Assembly: GCA_945878065.1 (NCBI GenBank)
Contig: CAMDXA010000020.1
Location: 1 to 35,790 of the forward strand
Reading direction: 5' to 3'
Length of the DNA stretch: 35,790 nt
From: Bordetella parapertussis
Lineage (GTDB): Bacteria > Pseudomonadota > Gammaproteobacteria > Burkholderiales > Burkholderiaceae_C
The notes below the pieces were generated by a model that ran no database searches, was not told the origin of the DNA, and worked only from the letters and a program-made list of their open reading frames with translations. The stretch's first letter is position 1. The number at the start of each line of letters is the position of its first letter. Shown here one piece after another: positions 25,323 to 34,007 of this stretch. The position numbers were made by a program, and so were the translations under genes.

Positions 25323-26123
25323 TCAAGATACCAGAGCCAAGGCCGGTGCCCCCGCGGATTCTTCGGCAATGGTGCATTCCACCCCCGATTGCTCCAGCAG
25401 ATGCACAAAGCTGTCTGGTGGTTGGGCATCGGTGAACAGGCGATCGATGTGGGACAGATGGGCCAACTCGACCATGGCGGGCCGGTTGAACTTCGTGATG
25501 TCTGCCGCCAGCCACACTTGGCGGGAGTGTTCGATGATGGCTTTGGCAACCTTGACTTCTCGGTAATCAAAGTCGCGCATGGTGCCGTCCGCTTCAATAC
25601 CGCTGATGCCGATCAGGCCGATATCCACTTTGAATTGGCGAATGAAATCCACCGTGGCTTCTCCCACAATACCGCGGTCTACGCCACGCACCATGCCGCC
25701 GGTGACGATGACTTCGCAGTCCGGGTTGTCGCTCATGATTTGCGCCACGTTTAAATTGTTGGTGATCACCCGCAGGCCCCGGTGATGGCGCAATTCCCGC
25801 GCTACTGCTTCCATGGTGGTGCCAATGTTCATGATCAGCGAGCAACCGTGCGGCACACTGGCCGCAATAGCCTTGGCAATGCGCGTTTTGCCGTCCATGG
25901 ACAAGGCTTGGCGTTGCCGGTAGGCAATGTTTTCTGTGGTGGACCCTGGCAGTCTGACCCCGCCGTGAAAGCGAGACAACAAACCGGCTTCAGCCAGACG
26001 CTGCACATCGCGGCGAACAGTTTGCAAGGTGACAGAAAAGGTCTCTGCTAAAAACTCAATCGATACCGAGCCCCTTGCCTGCACCAGGTCAAGCAGTTGG
26101 GTTTGGCGCGGGTTCGGGCTCAT
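25323..26123 (-). CDS. glpR: DeoR-family repressor, GlpR type
   Basis: This protein of 266 residues has an N-terminal DeoR helix-turn-helix (residues 1-57; FLAETFSVTLQTVRRDVQRL, then LSRFHGGVRLPG). The C-terminal DeoR sugar-phosphate sensor domain carries IMNIGTTMEAVARELRHHRG, VITNNLNVAQIM, VTGGMVRGVDRGIVGE and GLIGISGIEADGTMRDFD. Its position between glpK and the glycerol transporter makes GlpR, responding to glycerol 3-phosphate, the natural assignment. It is divergent from glpS across a 177-base spacer with candidate operators, so it probably represses both arms. Confidence 0.88.
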   Translation of the reverse strand: MSPNPRQTQLLDLVQARGSVSIEFLAETFSVTLQTVRRDVQRLAEAGLLSRFHGGVRLPGSTTENIAYRQRQALSMDGKTRIAKAIAASVPHGCSLIMNIGTTMEAVARELRHHRGLRVITNNLNVAQIMSDNPDCEVIVTGGMVRGVDRGIVGEATVDFIRQFKVDIGLIGISGIEADGTMRDFDYREVKVAKAIIEHSRQVWLAADITKFNRPAMVELAHLSHIDRLFTDAQPPDSFVHLLEQSGVECTIAEESAGAPALALVS

Positions 26124-26183
26124 AGGTCTCTGAATGCAGTTGGCTGTACCTTAATGCATCAGAAGATTGCACCGACCTAGGGA

Positions 26184-26225
26184 AAATACCGAATCAATTA
26201 AAACAAATACGAACAAAAATGCGAA
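26184..26225. promoter_or_regulatory. Three direct repeats, candidate GlpR operators
   Basis: In the AT-rich divergent spacer glpR-glpS, three copies of a short motif face the same way: AAATACCGAA (26184-26193), AAATACGAA (26205-26213) and AAATGCGAA (26217-26225). Start-to-start distances are 21 and 12 bases, about two turns and one turn of the helix. On the other strand the core reads TTCGNATTT, sharing the TTCG element of known GlpR sites. No convincing -35/-10 pair was assigned. Confidence 0.45.
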
Positions 26226-26300
26226 AAGAAAAGAAAATCCAACGGATTGTCCGTACGCTGCACCAATGACCCGAATCGACATGGAAAACAGCCGCCAGCC

Positions 26301-27377
26301 ATGACCTTGAAACTCGAACAGATCAGCCAGACGGTGGGCGGGCAAATGCACATATACCCCTTGGATCTGGCATTGGCATCAAACGCGGTGACCGTGTTGC
26401 TGGGCGCCACCCAAGCTGGCAAAACCAGCTTGATGCGCTTGATGGCCGGTCTGGATACGCCCACTTCTGGGCGGGTATGGGTGGATGGACAAGACGTCAC
26501 AGGCATGGGTGTGCGCGACCGAAATGTGGCAATGGTCTATCAGCAGTTCATCAACTACCCTTCGATGAATGTGTTTGACAACATCGCCTCGCCCATGCGA
26601 CTGCGCGGTGACAAAGACATTGCCACCAAAGTCAAGGTGTTGGCTGCACGTTTGCGCATTGACCCTTTTTTAGACCGTTTGCCGGCGGCTTTGTCCGGCG
26701 GCCAACAACAGCGGGTGGCATTGGCACGTGCGTTGGCCAAACAGGCGCCACTGATGTTCCTTGACGAGCCTTTGGTCAATCTTGATTACAAACTGCGTGA
26801 AGAGTTGCGCGAGGACTTGACCCAATTGTTTGAGGCAGGCAGCGGTACCGTCGTTTACGCCACCACCGAGCCCACAGAAGCCTTGTTGTTAGGTGGCCAT
26901 ACAGCCGTGATGAAAGAGGGGCGTGTTCTGCAATACGGGCCGACATTGGAAGTGTTTCGCCGACCGCAATCCTTGGATGTGGCCAGGGCCTTCAGTGACC
27001 CGCCCATCAATGTGTTGCAGGCGCGTGCGCTTGCAAGCGACTGGCAGTTGGACGACCACAGTGCATTGGCCTTGACGCAAATCGCCAGCGATGCGGGCCG
27101 CGTGCAAATCGGCTTGCGAGCCACTGCTTTGCGCACCGATATGCGCACTGGTGACGTGGCACTCAAGGCCACGGTGCAGTTGGCAGAAATCTCTGGCACA
27201 GACACATTTGTTCACCTGAGTGGCGGCTCTATGGAGCTGGTGATGCAAAAAACAGGCGTACATTTTTTTGAGATTGGCGCTGCCTTGCAGGTGTACCTGA
27301 ACGAACGGGATGCCTATGTGTTCAACGACAAGGGCGAATTGATGCGACTGCCCTTGGACATGGCGGAGGCGCACTGA
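26301..27377 (+). CDS. glpS: Glycerol ABC transporter ATP-binding protein GlpS
   Basis: This ABC ATPase of 358 residues is of the sugar-importer (MalK/UgpC-like) type, with a C-terminal regulatory domain from about residue 230. Walker A is GATQAGKT (35-42). The ABC signature is intact, LSGGQQQRVALARAL (131-145). Walker B is LMFLDE (151-156). The H-loop position is not histidine: YATTEP replaces YVTHDQ (Thr189). Paired with GlpT it would power glycerol import. The frame is open from 26247, but ATG at 26301 is the family-like start; its ribosome site is weak. glpT starts one base after its stop. Confidence 0.87.
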   Translation: MTLKLEQISQTVGGQMHIYPLDLALASNAVTVLLGATQAGKTSLMRLMAGLDTPTSGRVWVDGQDVTGMGVRDRNVAMVYQQFINYPSMNVFDNIASPMRLRGDKDIATKVKVLAARLRIDPFLDRLPAALSGGQQQRVALARALAKQAPLMFLDEPLVNLDYKLREELREDLTQLFEAGSGTVVYATTEPTEALLLGGHTAVMKEGRVLQYGPTLEVFRRPQSLDVARAFSDPPINVLQARALASDWQLDDHSALALTQIASDAGRVQIGLRATALRTDMRTGDVALKATVQLAEISGTDTFVHLSGGSMELVMQKTGVHFFEIGAALQVYLNERDAYVFNDKGELMRLPLDMAEAH

Positions 27378-27378
27378 C

Positions 27379-28470
27379 ATGGTGGCGCAAATCGAATTGG
27401 ACCTGGCGCATTCCTACCATGCGGATCCCCAGCAAGACGCGGATTACGCCTTGTTGCCGCTGAAGATGACTTTCAAGGCGGGCGGCGCGTATGCGTTGTT
27501 GGGCCCGTCCGGTTGCGGCAAAACCACCATGCTCAACATCATCTCCGGTTTGGTCCAGCCCTCTCACGGCCGTGTGACATTTAACGGGGAAGACGTCACG
27601 TCCTTGGCCCCGCAACAGCGCAATATTGCCCAAGTGTTTCAGTTTCCGGTGATTTACGACACCATGACCGTGGGCGAAAACCTGGCCTTTCCTTTGCGTA
27701 ACCGGCAGATGCCGCGCGAACAGATTCGACTGCGTGTCGGGCAGATCGCTGAAATGCTCGAATTGAATGGTCAATTAAACCAGCGCGCCGCAGGCTTGTC
27801 GGCCGATGCCAAACAAAAAATCTCCTTGGGGCGCGGCCTGGTTCGTCCGGATGTCGCGGCCATTTTGTTTGACGAGCCTTTGACAGTGATCGATCCGCAT
27901 TTGAAATGGCAATTGCGAAGAAAACTCAAGCAAGTGCATCAGGAACTCAAGCACACCTTGATTTATGTCACCCATGACCAGGTCGAGGCATTGACCTTTG
28001 CGCAGGAGGTGGTGGTGATGACCCGCGGGCGCGCGGTACAGGTCGGCAGTGCAGAAGCCTTGTTCGAGCGACCTGCGCACACGTTTGTGGGCCATTTCAT
28101 CGGCTCACCTGGCATGAATTTTTTGCCGGCGGTGTGCACCGCGCAAACACTGCATATTGGTGCATCGCAACTGGCATTGCCCCCTGAATTGGCGCAGCAG
28201 CTGGCGGGCACGTCTTCGCTCAAGCTGGGTGTGCGGCCCGAGTACATCACGGTTCACGCGCAGCCTGTGGCGGGCAGTTTGCCGGCAAAGGTGCTGCGTT
28301 GGCAAGACCTGGGCACCAGCGGATTGCTGACCACGCAATGCGATGCCACTACTGTGCGGGTTCGTCTGGCGGGTGCGGTCGCCAGTCAGTGGAAAGTAGG
28401 TCAAACCGTTCATGTGCAAGTGATTGGCACACACAGTTGTTTTTATGAAAACGAGGAATTGATCGCATGA
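27379..28470 (+). CDS. glpT: Glycerol ABC transporter ATP-binding protein GlpT
   Basis: This 363-residue second ATPase has a canonical Walker A, GPSGCGKT (42-49), a Walker B ILFDEP (162-167) and an intact H-loop His199 (YVTHDQ). Its ABC signature is degenerate: LSADAKQKISLGRGL (140-154) instead of LSGGQ. This is the mirror image of GlpS, which has a good signature but no H-loop histidine. The C-terminal domain (from about 240) is of the MalK/TOBE kind (LGVRPEYITVHAQP). A GGAGG site lies at 27364-27368. The symbol follows the rhizobial glpSTPQUV naming and is unrelated to the E. coli glycerol-3-phosphate antiporter GlpT. Confidence 0.87.
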   Translation: MVAQIELDLAHSYHADPQQDADYALLPLKMTFKAGGAYALLGPSGCGKTTMLNIISGLVQPSHGRVTFNGEDVTSLAPQQRNIAQVFQFPVIYDTMTVGENLAFPLRNRQMPREQIRLRVGQIAEMLELNGQLNQRAAGLSADAKQKISLGRGLVRPDVAAILFDEPLTVIDPHLKWQLRRKLKQVHQELKHTLIYVTHDQVEALTFAQEVVVMTRGRAVQVGSAEALFERPAHTFVGHFIGSPGMNFLPAVCTAQTLHIGASQLALPPELAQQLAGTSSLKLGVRPEYITVHAQPVAGSLPAKVLRWQDLGTSGLLTTQCDATTVRVRLAGAVASQWKVGQTVHVQVIGTHSCFYENEELIA

Positions 28471-29348
28471 AACCAGTCAATCAAAAGGCTTGGCTTCTGA
28501 TTCTGCCGGTGGTGATTTGCGTGGCGTTTTCTGCCATTTTGCCGCTCATGACGGTGGTCAATTATTCGGTGCAAGACATCATCTCCCCGGAGCGCCGGGT
28601 GTTTGTCGGTACCGAATGGTTTGCTGCGGTCATGCGTGACCAGGACTTGCATGACGCGTTGTTGCGGCAGTTGGTGTTTTCTTTGTCCGTGTTGTTGATC
28701 GAAATCCCGTTGGGCATTGCGCTTGCCTTGTCCATGCCCGCCAAAGGGTGGCAGGCATCGGTGACCTTGGTGCTGGTGGCCTTGTCGTTGTTGATCCCTT
28801 GGAATGTGGTGGGCACCATCTGGCAAATTTTCGGTCGCGCTGATATCGGGCTGTTGGGCGCTTCCCTGCAAGCCTTGGGCATTGATTACAACTACACCGG
28901 CAATGCGCGAGACGCATGGCTGACCGTGTTGGTGATGGATATTTGGCATTGGACCCCATTGGTAGGCTTGCTGGCTTACGCCGGACTGCGCAGTATTCCT
29001 GACGCTTATTACCAAGCCGCACAAATTGACGGCGCTTCAAAGTTGGCGGTTTTCAGATTTATTCAATTGCCCAAGTTACGCGGCGTGTTGGTGATCGCCG
29101 TGTTGCTTCGGTTCATGGACAGTTTCATGATTTATACCGAGCCATTTGTATTGACCGGCGGCGGACCGGGCAATGCCACCACATTTTTGAGCCAATATTT
29201 GACGCAAAAAGCTGTGGGTCAATTTGATTTGGGACCGGCGGCGGCGTTTTCATTGATTTACTTTTTGATCATTTTGCTGCTTTGCTTCATTCTTTACAAC
29301 TGGATGCAAAGTGTGGGCACCCAAGCCAAGGAGAGCAACCATGGATGA
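28467..29348 (+). CDS. glpP: Glycerol ABC transporter permease GlpP
   Basis: This 293-residue inner-membrane permease of the MalF/UgpA type has about six hydrophobic segments: WLLILPVVICVAFSAILPLM near 9-28, VFSLSVLLIEIPLGIALALS near 70-89, VTLVLVALSLLIPWNVVG, and others to LIYFLIILLLCFILYNW at 266-282. The cytoplasmic EAA loop reads YYQAAQIDGASKLAVFRFIQ (about 182-201), which docks on the ATPases. The ATG overlaps the glpT stop (ATGA). Its own stop overlaps the glpQ start, consistent with stoichiometric production. Confidence 0.9.
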   Translation: MKPVNQKAWLLILPVVICVAFSAILPLMTVVNYSVQDIISPERRVFVGTEWFAAVMRDQDLHDALLRQLVFSLSVLLIEIPLGIALALSMPAKGWQASVTLVLVALSLLIPWNVVGTIWQIFGRADIGLLGASLQALGIDYNYTGNARDAWLTVLVMDIWHWTPLVGLLAYAGLRSIPDAYYQAAQIDGASKLAVFRFIQLPKLRGVLVIAVLLRFMDSFMIYTEPFVLTGGGPGNATTFLSQYLTQKAVGQFDLGPAAAFSLIYFLIILLLCFILYNWMQSVGTQAKESNHG

Positions 29349-30153
29349 GCGCCAGTTCAAAAAGCGCACCGTTTTTTTACTGCTCTATCTGATGTTTGCC
29401 TTGTTGCCCATTTATTGGATGGTCAACATGAGTTTCAGAACCAATCAAGAAATCCTCTCAAGCTTTGCGCTTTTTCCGGCTGATCCGACCTGGAATAACT
29501 ACCTCACCATATTCACCGACCCTTCGTGGTATTCGGGCTATATCAACAGCCTGATTTATGTATTGATCAATACGGTGATATCAGTGCTGGTGGCCTTGCC
29601 TGCGGCCTATGCGTTTTCTCGCTACAGATTTTTGGGCGACAAGCATGTATTTTTTTGGTTGTTGACCAACCGCATGACACCTCCTGCGGTGTTCTTGCTG
29701 CCATTTTTCCAGCTCTACAGCACCGTGGGATTGATGGACACACATATCGCCGTAGCGATGGCGCATTTGTTGTTCAACGTGCCGCTGGCGGTGTGGATTT
29801 TGGAAGGCTTTATGAGCAGCATTCCCCGAGAAATTGATGAGACTGCTTACATTGACGGCTACAGCTTTCCCGCATTTTTCATCAAGGTTTTTTTACCCCT
29901 CATCAAAGCAGGTGTGGGCGTGACAGCCTTTTTCTGTTTCATGTTCAGTTGGGTCGAATTGTTGCTGGCGCGCACCCTCACCAGTGTCAATGCCAAACCG
30001 ATTGTGGCGACCATGACGCGAACCGTCAGTGCTTCAGGCATGGACTGGGCCACCTTGGCAGCTGCCGGTGTTCTGACCATCGTGCCAGGCGCCATCGTGA
30101 TCTGGTTTGTGCGGCATTACATCGCCAAAGGTTTTGCCATGGGGCGCGTATGA
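29341..30153 (+). CDS. glpQ: Glycerol ABC transporter permease GlpQ
   Basis: This 270-residue second permease, of the MalG/UgpE type, has six hydrophobic segments starting with VFLLLYLMFALLPIYWMV. The EAA loop is EIDETAYIDGYSFPAFFIKV (about 164-183). The ATG at 29341 has AAGGAGAG at 29327-29334; the frame is open from 29311, but that part overlaps glpP. With GlpP it forms the membrane channel of the glycerol importer. The name follows the rhizobial system and is not the E. coli phosphodiesterase GlpQ. Confidence 0.9.
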   Translation: MDERQFKKRTVFLLLYLMFALLPIYWMVNMSFRTNQEILSSFALFPADPTWNNYLTIFTDPSWYSGYINSLIYVLINTVISVLVALPAAYAFSRYRFLGDKHVFFWLLTNRMTPPAVFLLPFFQLYSTVGLMDTHIAVAMAHLLFNVPLAVWILEGFMSSIPREIDETAYIDGYSFPAFFIKVFLPLIKAGVGVTAFFCFMFSWVELLLARTLTSVNAKPIVATMTRTVSASGMDWATLAAAGVLTIVPGAIVIWFVRHYIAKGFAMGRV

Positions 30154-30168
30154 ACAGGAGTGCATCGC

Positions 30169-30477
30169 ATGCTTGAGTGGATGGTTTGGACGCTGCCGGT
30201 GGCTGTCTTTTTCATTGGCATTGTGTTGATGTTGATCGGTATGACGGTTTGGGAGCGACGCGCACCGACCGTGGCACGCAAGGGTTGGCTGCCTTTGGTG
30301 ACAACCCGCGGTGATCGTATGTTCATTGGTCTGTTGGGCGCAGCGTATTTGCACCTGATGTTTGTTGGTTTGGCCGGTGAAATGTTGATTTGGTTCGAAT
30401 TAAGCGAGGAGCCCTCCATTTGGTGGGCGACCGCAATAAGCGCGGTGTGGCTGGTTCTTGTGATGCGCAAGGGCTAG
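30169..30477 (+). CDS. glpU: Small membrane protein GlpU (DUF2160 family)
   Basis: This protein of 102 residues has three hydrophobic segments: VWTLPVAVFFIGIVLMLIGM (about 6-25), FIGLLGAAYLHLMFVGLAGE (about 52-71) and WWATAISAVWLVLVM (about 84-98). A WERRAPTVARKGWLPL stretch follows the first. It matches the DUF2160 family, found between glpQ and glpV in this type of glycerol operon. Its role is not known; an accessory or stabilising part of the transporter is an inference. The start at ATG 30169 has CAGGAG at 30155-30160. Confidence 0.8.
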   Translation: MLEWMVWTLPVAVFFIGIVLMLIGMTVWERRAPTVARKGWLPLVTTRGDRMFIGLLGAAYLHLMFVGLAGEMLIWFELSEEPSIWWATAISAVWLVLVMRKG

Positions 30478-30559
30478 CCAGGCCAATCCTTGACACGGTC
30501 TGTAACTTCCCCAAGACACGTGTTCTCTCAAAGCAAGGGGAATTTTTCAGGAGACGGGC

Positions 30560-32293
30560 ATGAAATTGAAATACAGTGCAATCGCCTTCGCAGCAGCAGC
30601 GCTGGTCCTGGGCCAAAGTGCCTGGGCCGGTGAAGCAGAAGCGAAAAAATGGGTGGACAACGAGTTCCAGCCATCTACCTTGTCCAAAGACAAGCAGATG
30701 GCAGAGATGAAATGGTTCATTGAGGCCGCTAAAAAACTGCAAGCCAAAGGCGTCAAGGAAATTTCGGTGGTGTCTGAAACGATCACCACCCACGAGTACG
30801 AATCCAAAACGCTGGCCAAGGCTTTCACAGAAATCACCGGCATCACCGTCAAGCATGACTTGATCCAAGAGGGTGATGTGGTGGAAAAATTGCAAACGTC
30901 CATGCAATCGGGCAAGTCAATTTATGACGGCTGGATTTCCGACTCTGATTTGATCGGAACCCATTACCGTTACGGCAAGATCATGAACCTGACTGACTAC
31001 ATGGCCGGCGCAGGAAAAGAATGGACCAACCCTGGACTGGATTTAAAGGATTTCATCGGCACCAGTTTCACCACCGGCCCTGACAAGAAGCTTTACCAAT
31101 TGCCTGACCAACAATTTGCCAACCTGTACTGGTTCCGTGCCGACTTGTTTGACCGCAAAGACATCAAAGACAAATTCAAAGCCAAGTTCGGCTACGACTT
31201 GGGTGTGCCCCTCAACTGGAGTGCTTACGAAGACATCGCTGAGTTCTTCACCAACGATGTGAAAACCATTGATGGCAAGCCTATTTACGGTCACATGGAC
31301 TACGGCAAAAAAGATCCGTCACTGGGCTGGCGTTTCACCGATGCCTGGTTGTCCATGGCGGGCACGGCTGACATCGGTATTCCCAATGGCCGACCTGTTG
31401 ATGAGTGGGGCATCCGCGCTTCCGCAGACGGCTGTAACCCGCAAGGCGCCTCGGTGGCCCGTGGCGGCGCCACCAATTCGCCTGCTGCCGTGTATGCGTT
31501 GACCAAGTATGTGGATTGGATGAAGAAATACTCACCCAAAGAAGCCATCGGCATGACTTTCGGTGAAGCTGGCCCCGTGCCCGCCCAAGGCCAAATCGCT
31601 CAGCAAATCTTCTGGTACACCGCGTTCACCGCGGACATGACCAAACCTGGTTTGCCTGTGGTGAATGCCGACGGCACACCCAAGTGGCGCATGGCCCCCG
31701 GACCAAATGGCCCGTATTGGAAGAAAGGCATGCAAAACGGCTACCAAGACGTGGGTTCATGGACGTTCTTTAAAGACCACGATGCCAACAAAACTGCAGC
31801 CGCTTGGTTGTACGCACAATTCGTGACAGCCAAAACCACGTCTTTGAAGAAAACCATCGTCGGCTTGACGCCTATTCGTGAGTCCGACATCCGCTCGGAC
31901 GCCATGACCAAACTGGCGCCCAAGTTGGGTGGTCTGGTCGAGTTCTACCGCAGCCCCGCGCGTGTGGCTTGGACACCGACCGGAACCAACGTGCCTGACT
32001 ATCCCAAGTTGGCACAACTGTGGTGGAAAAACGTGGCGGTGGCTGTGACCGGTGAAAAAACACCGCAACAAGCCATGGACAACTTGGCCAATGAAATGGA
32101 CGATGTGATGGCGCGTTTGGAGCGAGCTGGCATGGCCCGTTGTGCGCCGAAGCTCAACCCCAAAGGTGACCCCGCGAAGTACCTGAGTGACAAAGCGGCA
32201 CCGTGGGCCAAATTGGCTAACGAAAAGCCAAAGGGCGAAACCATTGCCTATGAAAAGCTGCTCAATGCTTGGAAGGAAGGCCGCGTTCGCTGA
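30560..32293 (+). CDS. glpV: Glycerol-binding periplasmic protein GlpV
   Basis: This solute-binding protein of 577 residues is long for its class but normal for GlpV. The signal peptide is MKLKYSAIAFAAAALVLGQS, with cleavage after AWA (about residue 23). The mature part contains ISVVSETITTHEYESKTLAK, DGWISDSDLIGTHYRYGKIM, DQQFANLYWFRADLFDRKD and WRMAPGPNGPYWKKGMQNGY. It should capture glycerol in the periplasm and deliver it to GlpPQ. A strong AGGAG site precedes the ATG. An 82-base spacer after glpU and the hairpins after it suggest separate mRNA processing and higher yield. Confidence 0.9.
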   Translation: MKLKYSAIAFAAAALVLGQSAWAGEAEAKKWVDNEFQPSTLSKDKQMAEMKWFIEAAKKLQAKGVKEISVVSETITTHEYESKTLAKAFTEITGITVKHDLIQEGDVVEKLQTSMQSGKSIYDGWISDSDLIGTHYRYGKIMNLTDYMAGAGKEWTNPGLDLKDFIGTSFTTGPDKKLYQLPDQQFANLYWFRADLFDRKDIKDKFKAKFGYDLGVPLNWSAYEDIAEFFTNDVKTIDGKPIYGHMDYGKKDPSLGWRFTDAWLSMAGTADIGIPNGRPVDEWGIRASADGCNPQGASVARGGATNSPAAVYALTKYVDWMKKYSPKEAIGMTFGEAGPVPAQGQIAQQIFWYTAFTADMTKPGLPVVNADGTPKWRMAPGPNGPYWKKGMQNGYQDVGSWTFFKDHDANKTAAAWLYAQFVTAKTTSLKKTIVGLTPIRESDIRSDAMTKLAPKLGGLVEFYRSPARVAWTPTGTNVPDYPKLAQLWWKNVAVAVTGEKTPQQAMDNLANEMDDVMARLERAGMARCAPKLNPKGDPAKYLSDKAAPWAKLANEKPKGETIAYEKLLNAWKEGRVR

Positions 32294-32301
32294 TGACAGA
32301 C

Positions 32302-32327
32302 GGGGCATCGCTTGGTGGCGATGCCCC
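32302..32327 (+). terminator. Strong hairpin after glpV
   Basis: GGGGCATCGC (32302-32311) and GCGATGCCCC (32318-32327) form a perfect 10-bp GC-rich stem with a 6-base loop. No T-tract follows, so it is more likely a hairpin protecting the glpV mRNA 3' end, or a partial terminator that sets the glpV:glpD ratio, than a full intrinsic terminator. Confidence 0.55.
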
Positions 32328-32335
32328 ATGTCTTG

Positions 32336-32381
32336 AAGGTCTGTCCCGATAAGGTGACAGACCTTGCATTGGTCTGTTACC
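32336..32381 (+). promoter_or_regulatory. Mutually exclusive hairpins in the glpD leader
   Basis: AAGGTCTGTC (32336-32345) pairs perfectly with GACAGACCTT (32356-32365), with a 10-base loop. The same right arm can instead pair downstream: GGTGACAGACC (32353-32363) with GGTCTGTTACC (32371-32381), 11 bp with one G-T wobble and a 7-base loop. The second hairpin ends one base before the glpD ATG at 32383 and would cover its initiation region, which also lacks a clear Shine-Dalgarno sequence. This looks like a translation switch; the ligand or trigger is unknown. Confidence 0.45.
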
Positions 32382-32382
32382 C

Positions 32383-33951
32383 ATGACCCGCAAAGATTTA
32401 TTTCAGCAGTTAACAACAACCCCCAGCTTTGACATTGCCATTATTGGAGGCGGTGCCACAGGTTTAGGCGTTGCCTTGGAGGCCAGTTTGCGGGGCTATA
32501 AGGTGGTTTTGCTCGACTCCCACGATTTCGCCAAAGGTACTTCATCGCGCTCGACCAAATTGGTGCATGGGGGGGTCCGCTATTTGGCGCAAGGCAATTT
32601 CAGCTTGGTGCGAGAAGCGCTGCATGAGCGCTCGGTGCTATTGAACGATGCGCCCCATCTTGCGCAGCCCATTCCATTTGTGATGCCTTCTTACCGTTGG
32701 TGGGAAACCTGGTTTTATGGCAGTGGCTTGAAGCTCTACGATTTTTTGGCTGGCACCCATGGACTGGGGCGTACCGAATTTTTGTCATCCCAAGAGGTGC
32801 TGTCTCGCATGCCCGGACTCAAGCCCTTGGGTTTACATGGCGGCGTGCAGTATTGGGATGGCCAATTTGACGACGCCCGATTTGCCATTAATTTGGCAAG
32901 AACCGCCGCGCGCGAGGGTGCGTTGCTCATCAATTACTGTGGCGTCAAGCAACTCAGACATGCCGCTGGACGATTGAAAACCCTGGTTTGTGAGGACGGT
33001 GAAACAGGGCAAGCCTATGAAGTGCATGCCTCGTGTGTGATCAATGCCACGGGCGTGTGGGTTGACCAATTGCGGCAACTTGATGCCAACGAACAGGGGC
33101 TGGCGGTCACCCCCATCGTGGCACCGAGCCAAGGCGTGCATCTGGTGGTCGATCGGGAGTTTTTGCCCGGGGACCATGCGCTGCTGGTACCTAAGACCGA
33201 AGATGGCCGCGTGTTGTTTGCTGTTCCGTGGTTGGGCAAAGTGATACTGGGCACCACCGACACACCGCGCTCAGACATGCCCAGAGAGCCGCAAGCATTT
33301 GAAGACGAAGTCGCTTTTATATTGAATGAGTCCGCCCGTTATTTGTCCAAACCCTTGGGCCGCAGTGATGTGCGCAGCGTATGGGTCGGATTGCGCCCCT
33401 TGGTCAAACGCACGGCTGAAGAAGACAATAACACCAAGGGCTTGAGCAGAGAGCATTCGGTGAGCGTCAGTCGCAGCGGACTGGTCACAGTCACTGGCGG
33501 CAAATGGACCACGTACAGAGCCATGGCTGAAGATGTCTTGGCGCGATGCGAGGCACACCAATTGCTGCCCGCGTCTTCATCTGCTGCCACCCTTGCCAGA
33601 CCTTGGTTCATGGGTGCACGACACACTAATTTCCCGCCGGTCAGCTTGACCCAATCCCAAGGCATGCACTTGTATGGCGATGAACGAACCCAAGTCATGC
33701 AGTTGCCCGGCGCAGACAACTGGCTGGCGGTGGGCTTGAACGAAGCCATGGTGCGGTTTGCTGTACGGAAAGAATATGCCCGCAATGTAGAAGATATCCT
33801 GGCACGCAGATCCCGCTTGCTGTTTCTCGATGCCAACGCCTCTATGGCGGTGGCAGCGTCGGTCGCAGCGATTTTGGCCGACGAAGGCTGCGAAAAAACA
33901 GAACTTAATAATTATTTATCAATGGCGCAGGGTTATATATTGCCCCATTGA
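32383..33951 (+). CDS. glpD: Aerobic glycerol-3-phosphate dehydrogenase
   Basis: This FAD enzyme of 522 residues oxidises glycerol 3-phosphate to dihydroxyacetone phosphate at the inner membrane and feeds electrons to quinone. The N-terminal FAD motif is DIAIIGGGATGLGVALEASL (17-36), followed by the GlpD signature GTSSRSTKLVHGGVRYL. Also present are INATGVWVDQL, VPWLGKVILGTTDTP, SVWVGLRPLVKR and VTVTGGKWTTYRAMAEDVL. The C-terminal domain (about 400-522) ends in an ALA-type region (LFLDANASMAVAASVAAILA). It closes the plus-strand glp operon. The start is not supported by a Shine-Dalgarno site but gives the normal N-terminus. Confidence 0.94.
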   Translation: MTRKDLFQQLTTTPSFDIAIIGGGATGLGVALEASLRGYKVVLLDSHDFAKGTSSRSTKLVHGGVRYLAQGNFSLVREALHERSVLLNDAPHLAQPIPFVMPSYRWWETWFYGSGLKLYDFLAGTHGLGRTEFLSSQEVLSRMPGLKPLGLHGGVQYWDGQFDDARFAINLARTAAREGALLINYCGVKQLRHAAGRLKTLVCEDGETGQAYEVHASCVINATGVWVDQLRQLDANEQGLAVTPIVAPSQGVHLVVDREFLPGDHALLVPKTEDGRVLFAVPWLGKVILGTTDTPRSDMPREPQAFEDEVAFILNESARYLSKPLGRSDVRSVWVGLRPLVKRTAEEDNNTKGLSREHSVSVSRSGLVTVTGGKWTTYRAMAEDVLARCEAHQLLPASSSAATLARPWFMGARHTNFPPVSLTQSQGMHLYGDERTQVMQLPGADNWLAVGLNEAMVRFAVRKEYARNVEDILARRSRLLFLDANASMAVAASVAAILADEGCEKTELNNYLSMAQGYILPH

Positions 33952-34007
33952 GGCCCACCTCGCTTGGTCTGCGGTGTGCGTTTTCTGGAAAAACTTCATG
34001 AAATAAG

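Noticed and set aside
32302..32327. Classical intrinsic terminator ending the glp operon before glpD
   Set aside because: The stem is strong but lacks a T-tract, and glpD follows without a recognisable promoter, so complete termination is unlikely.
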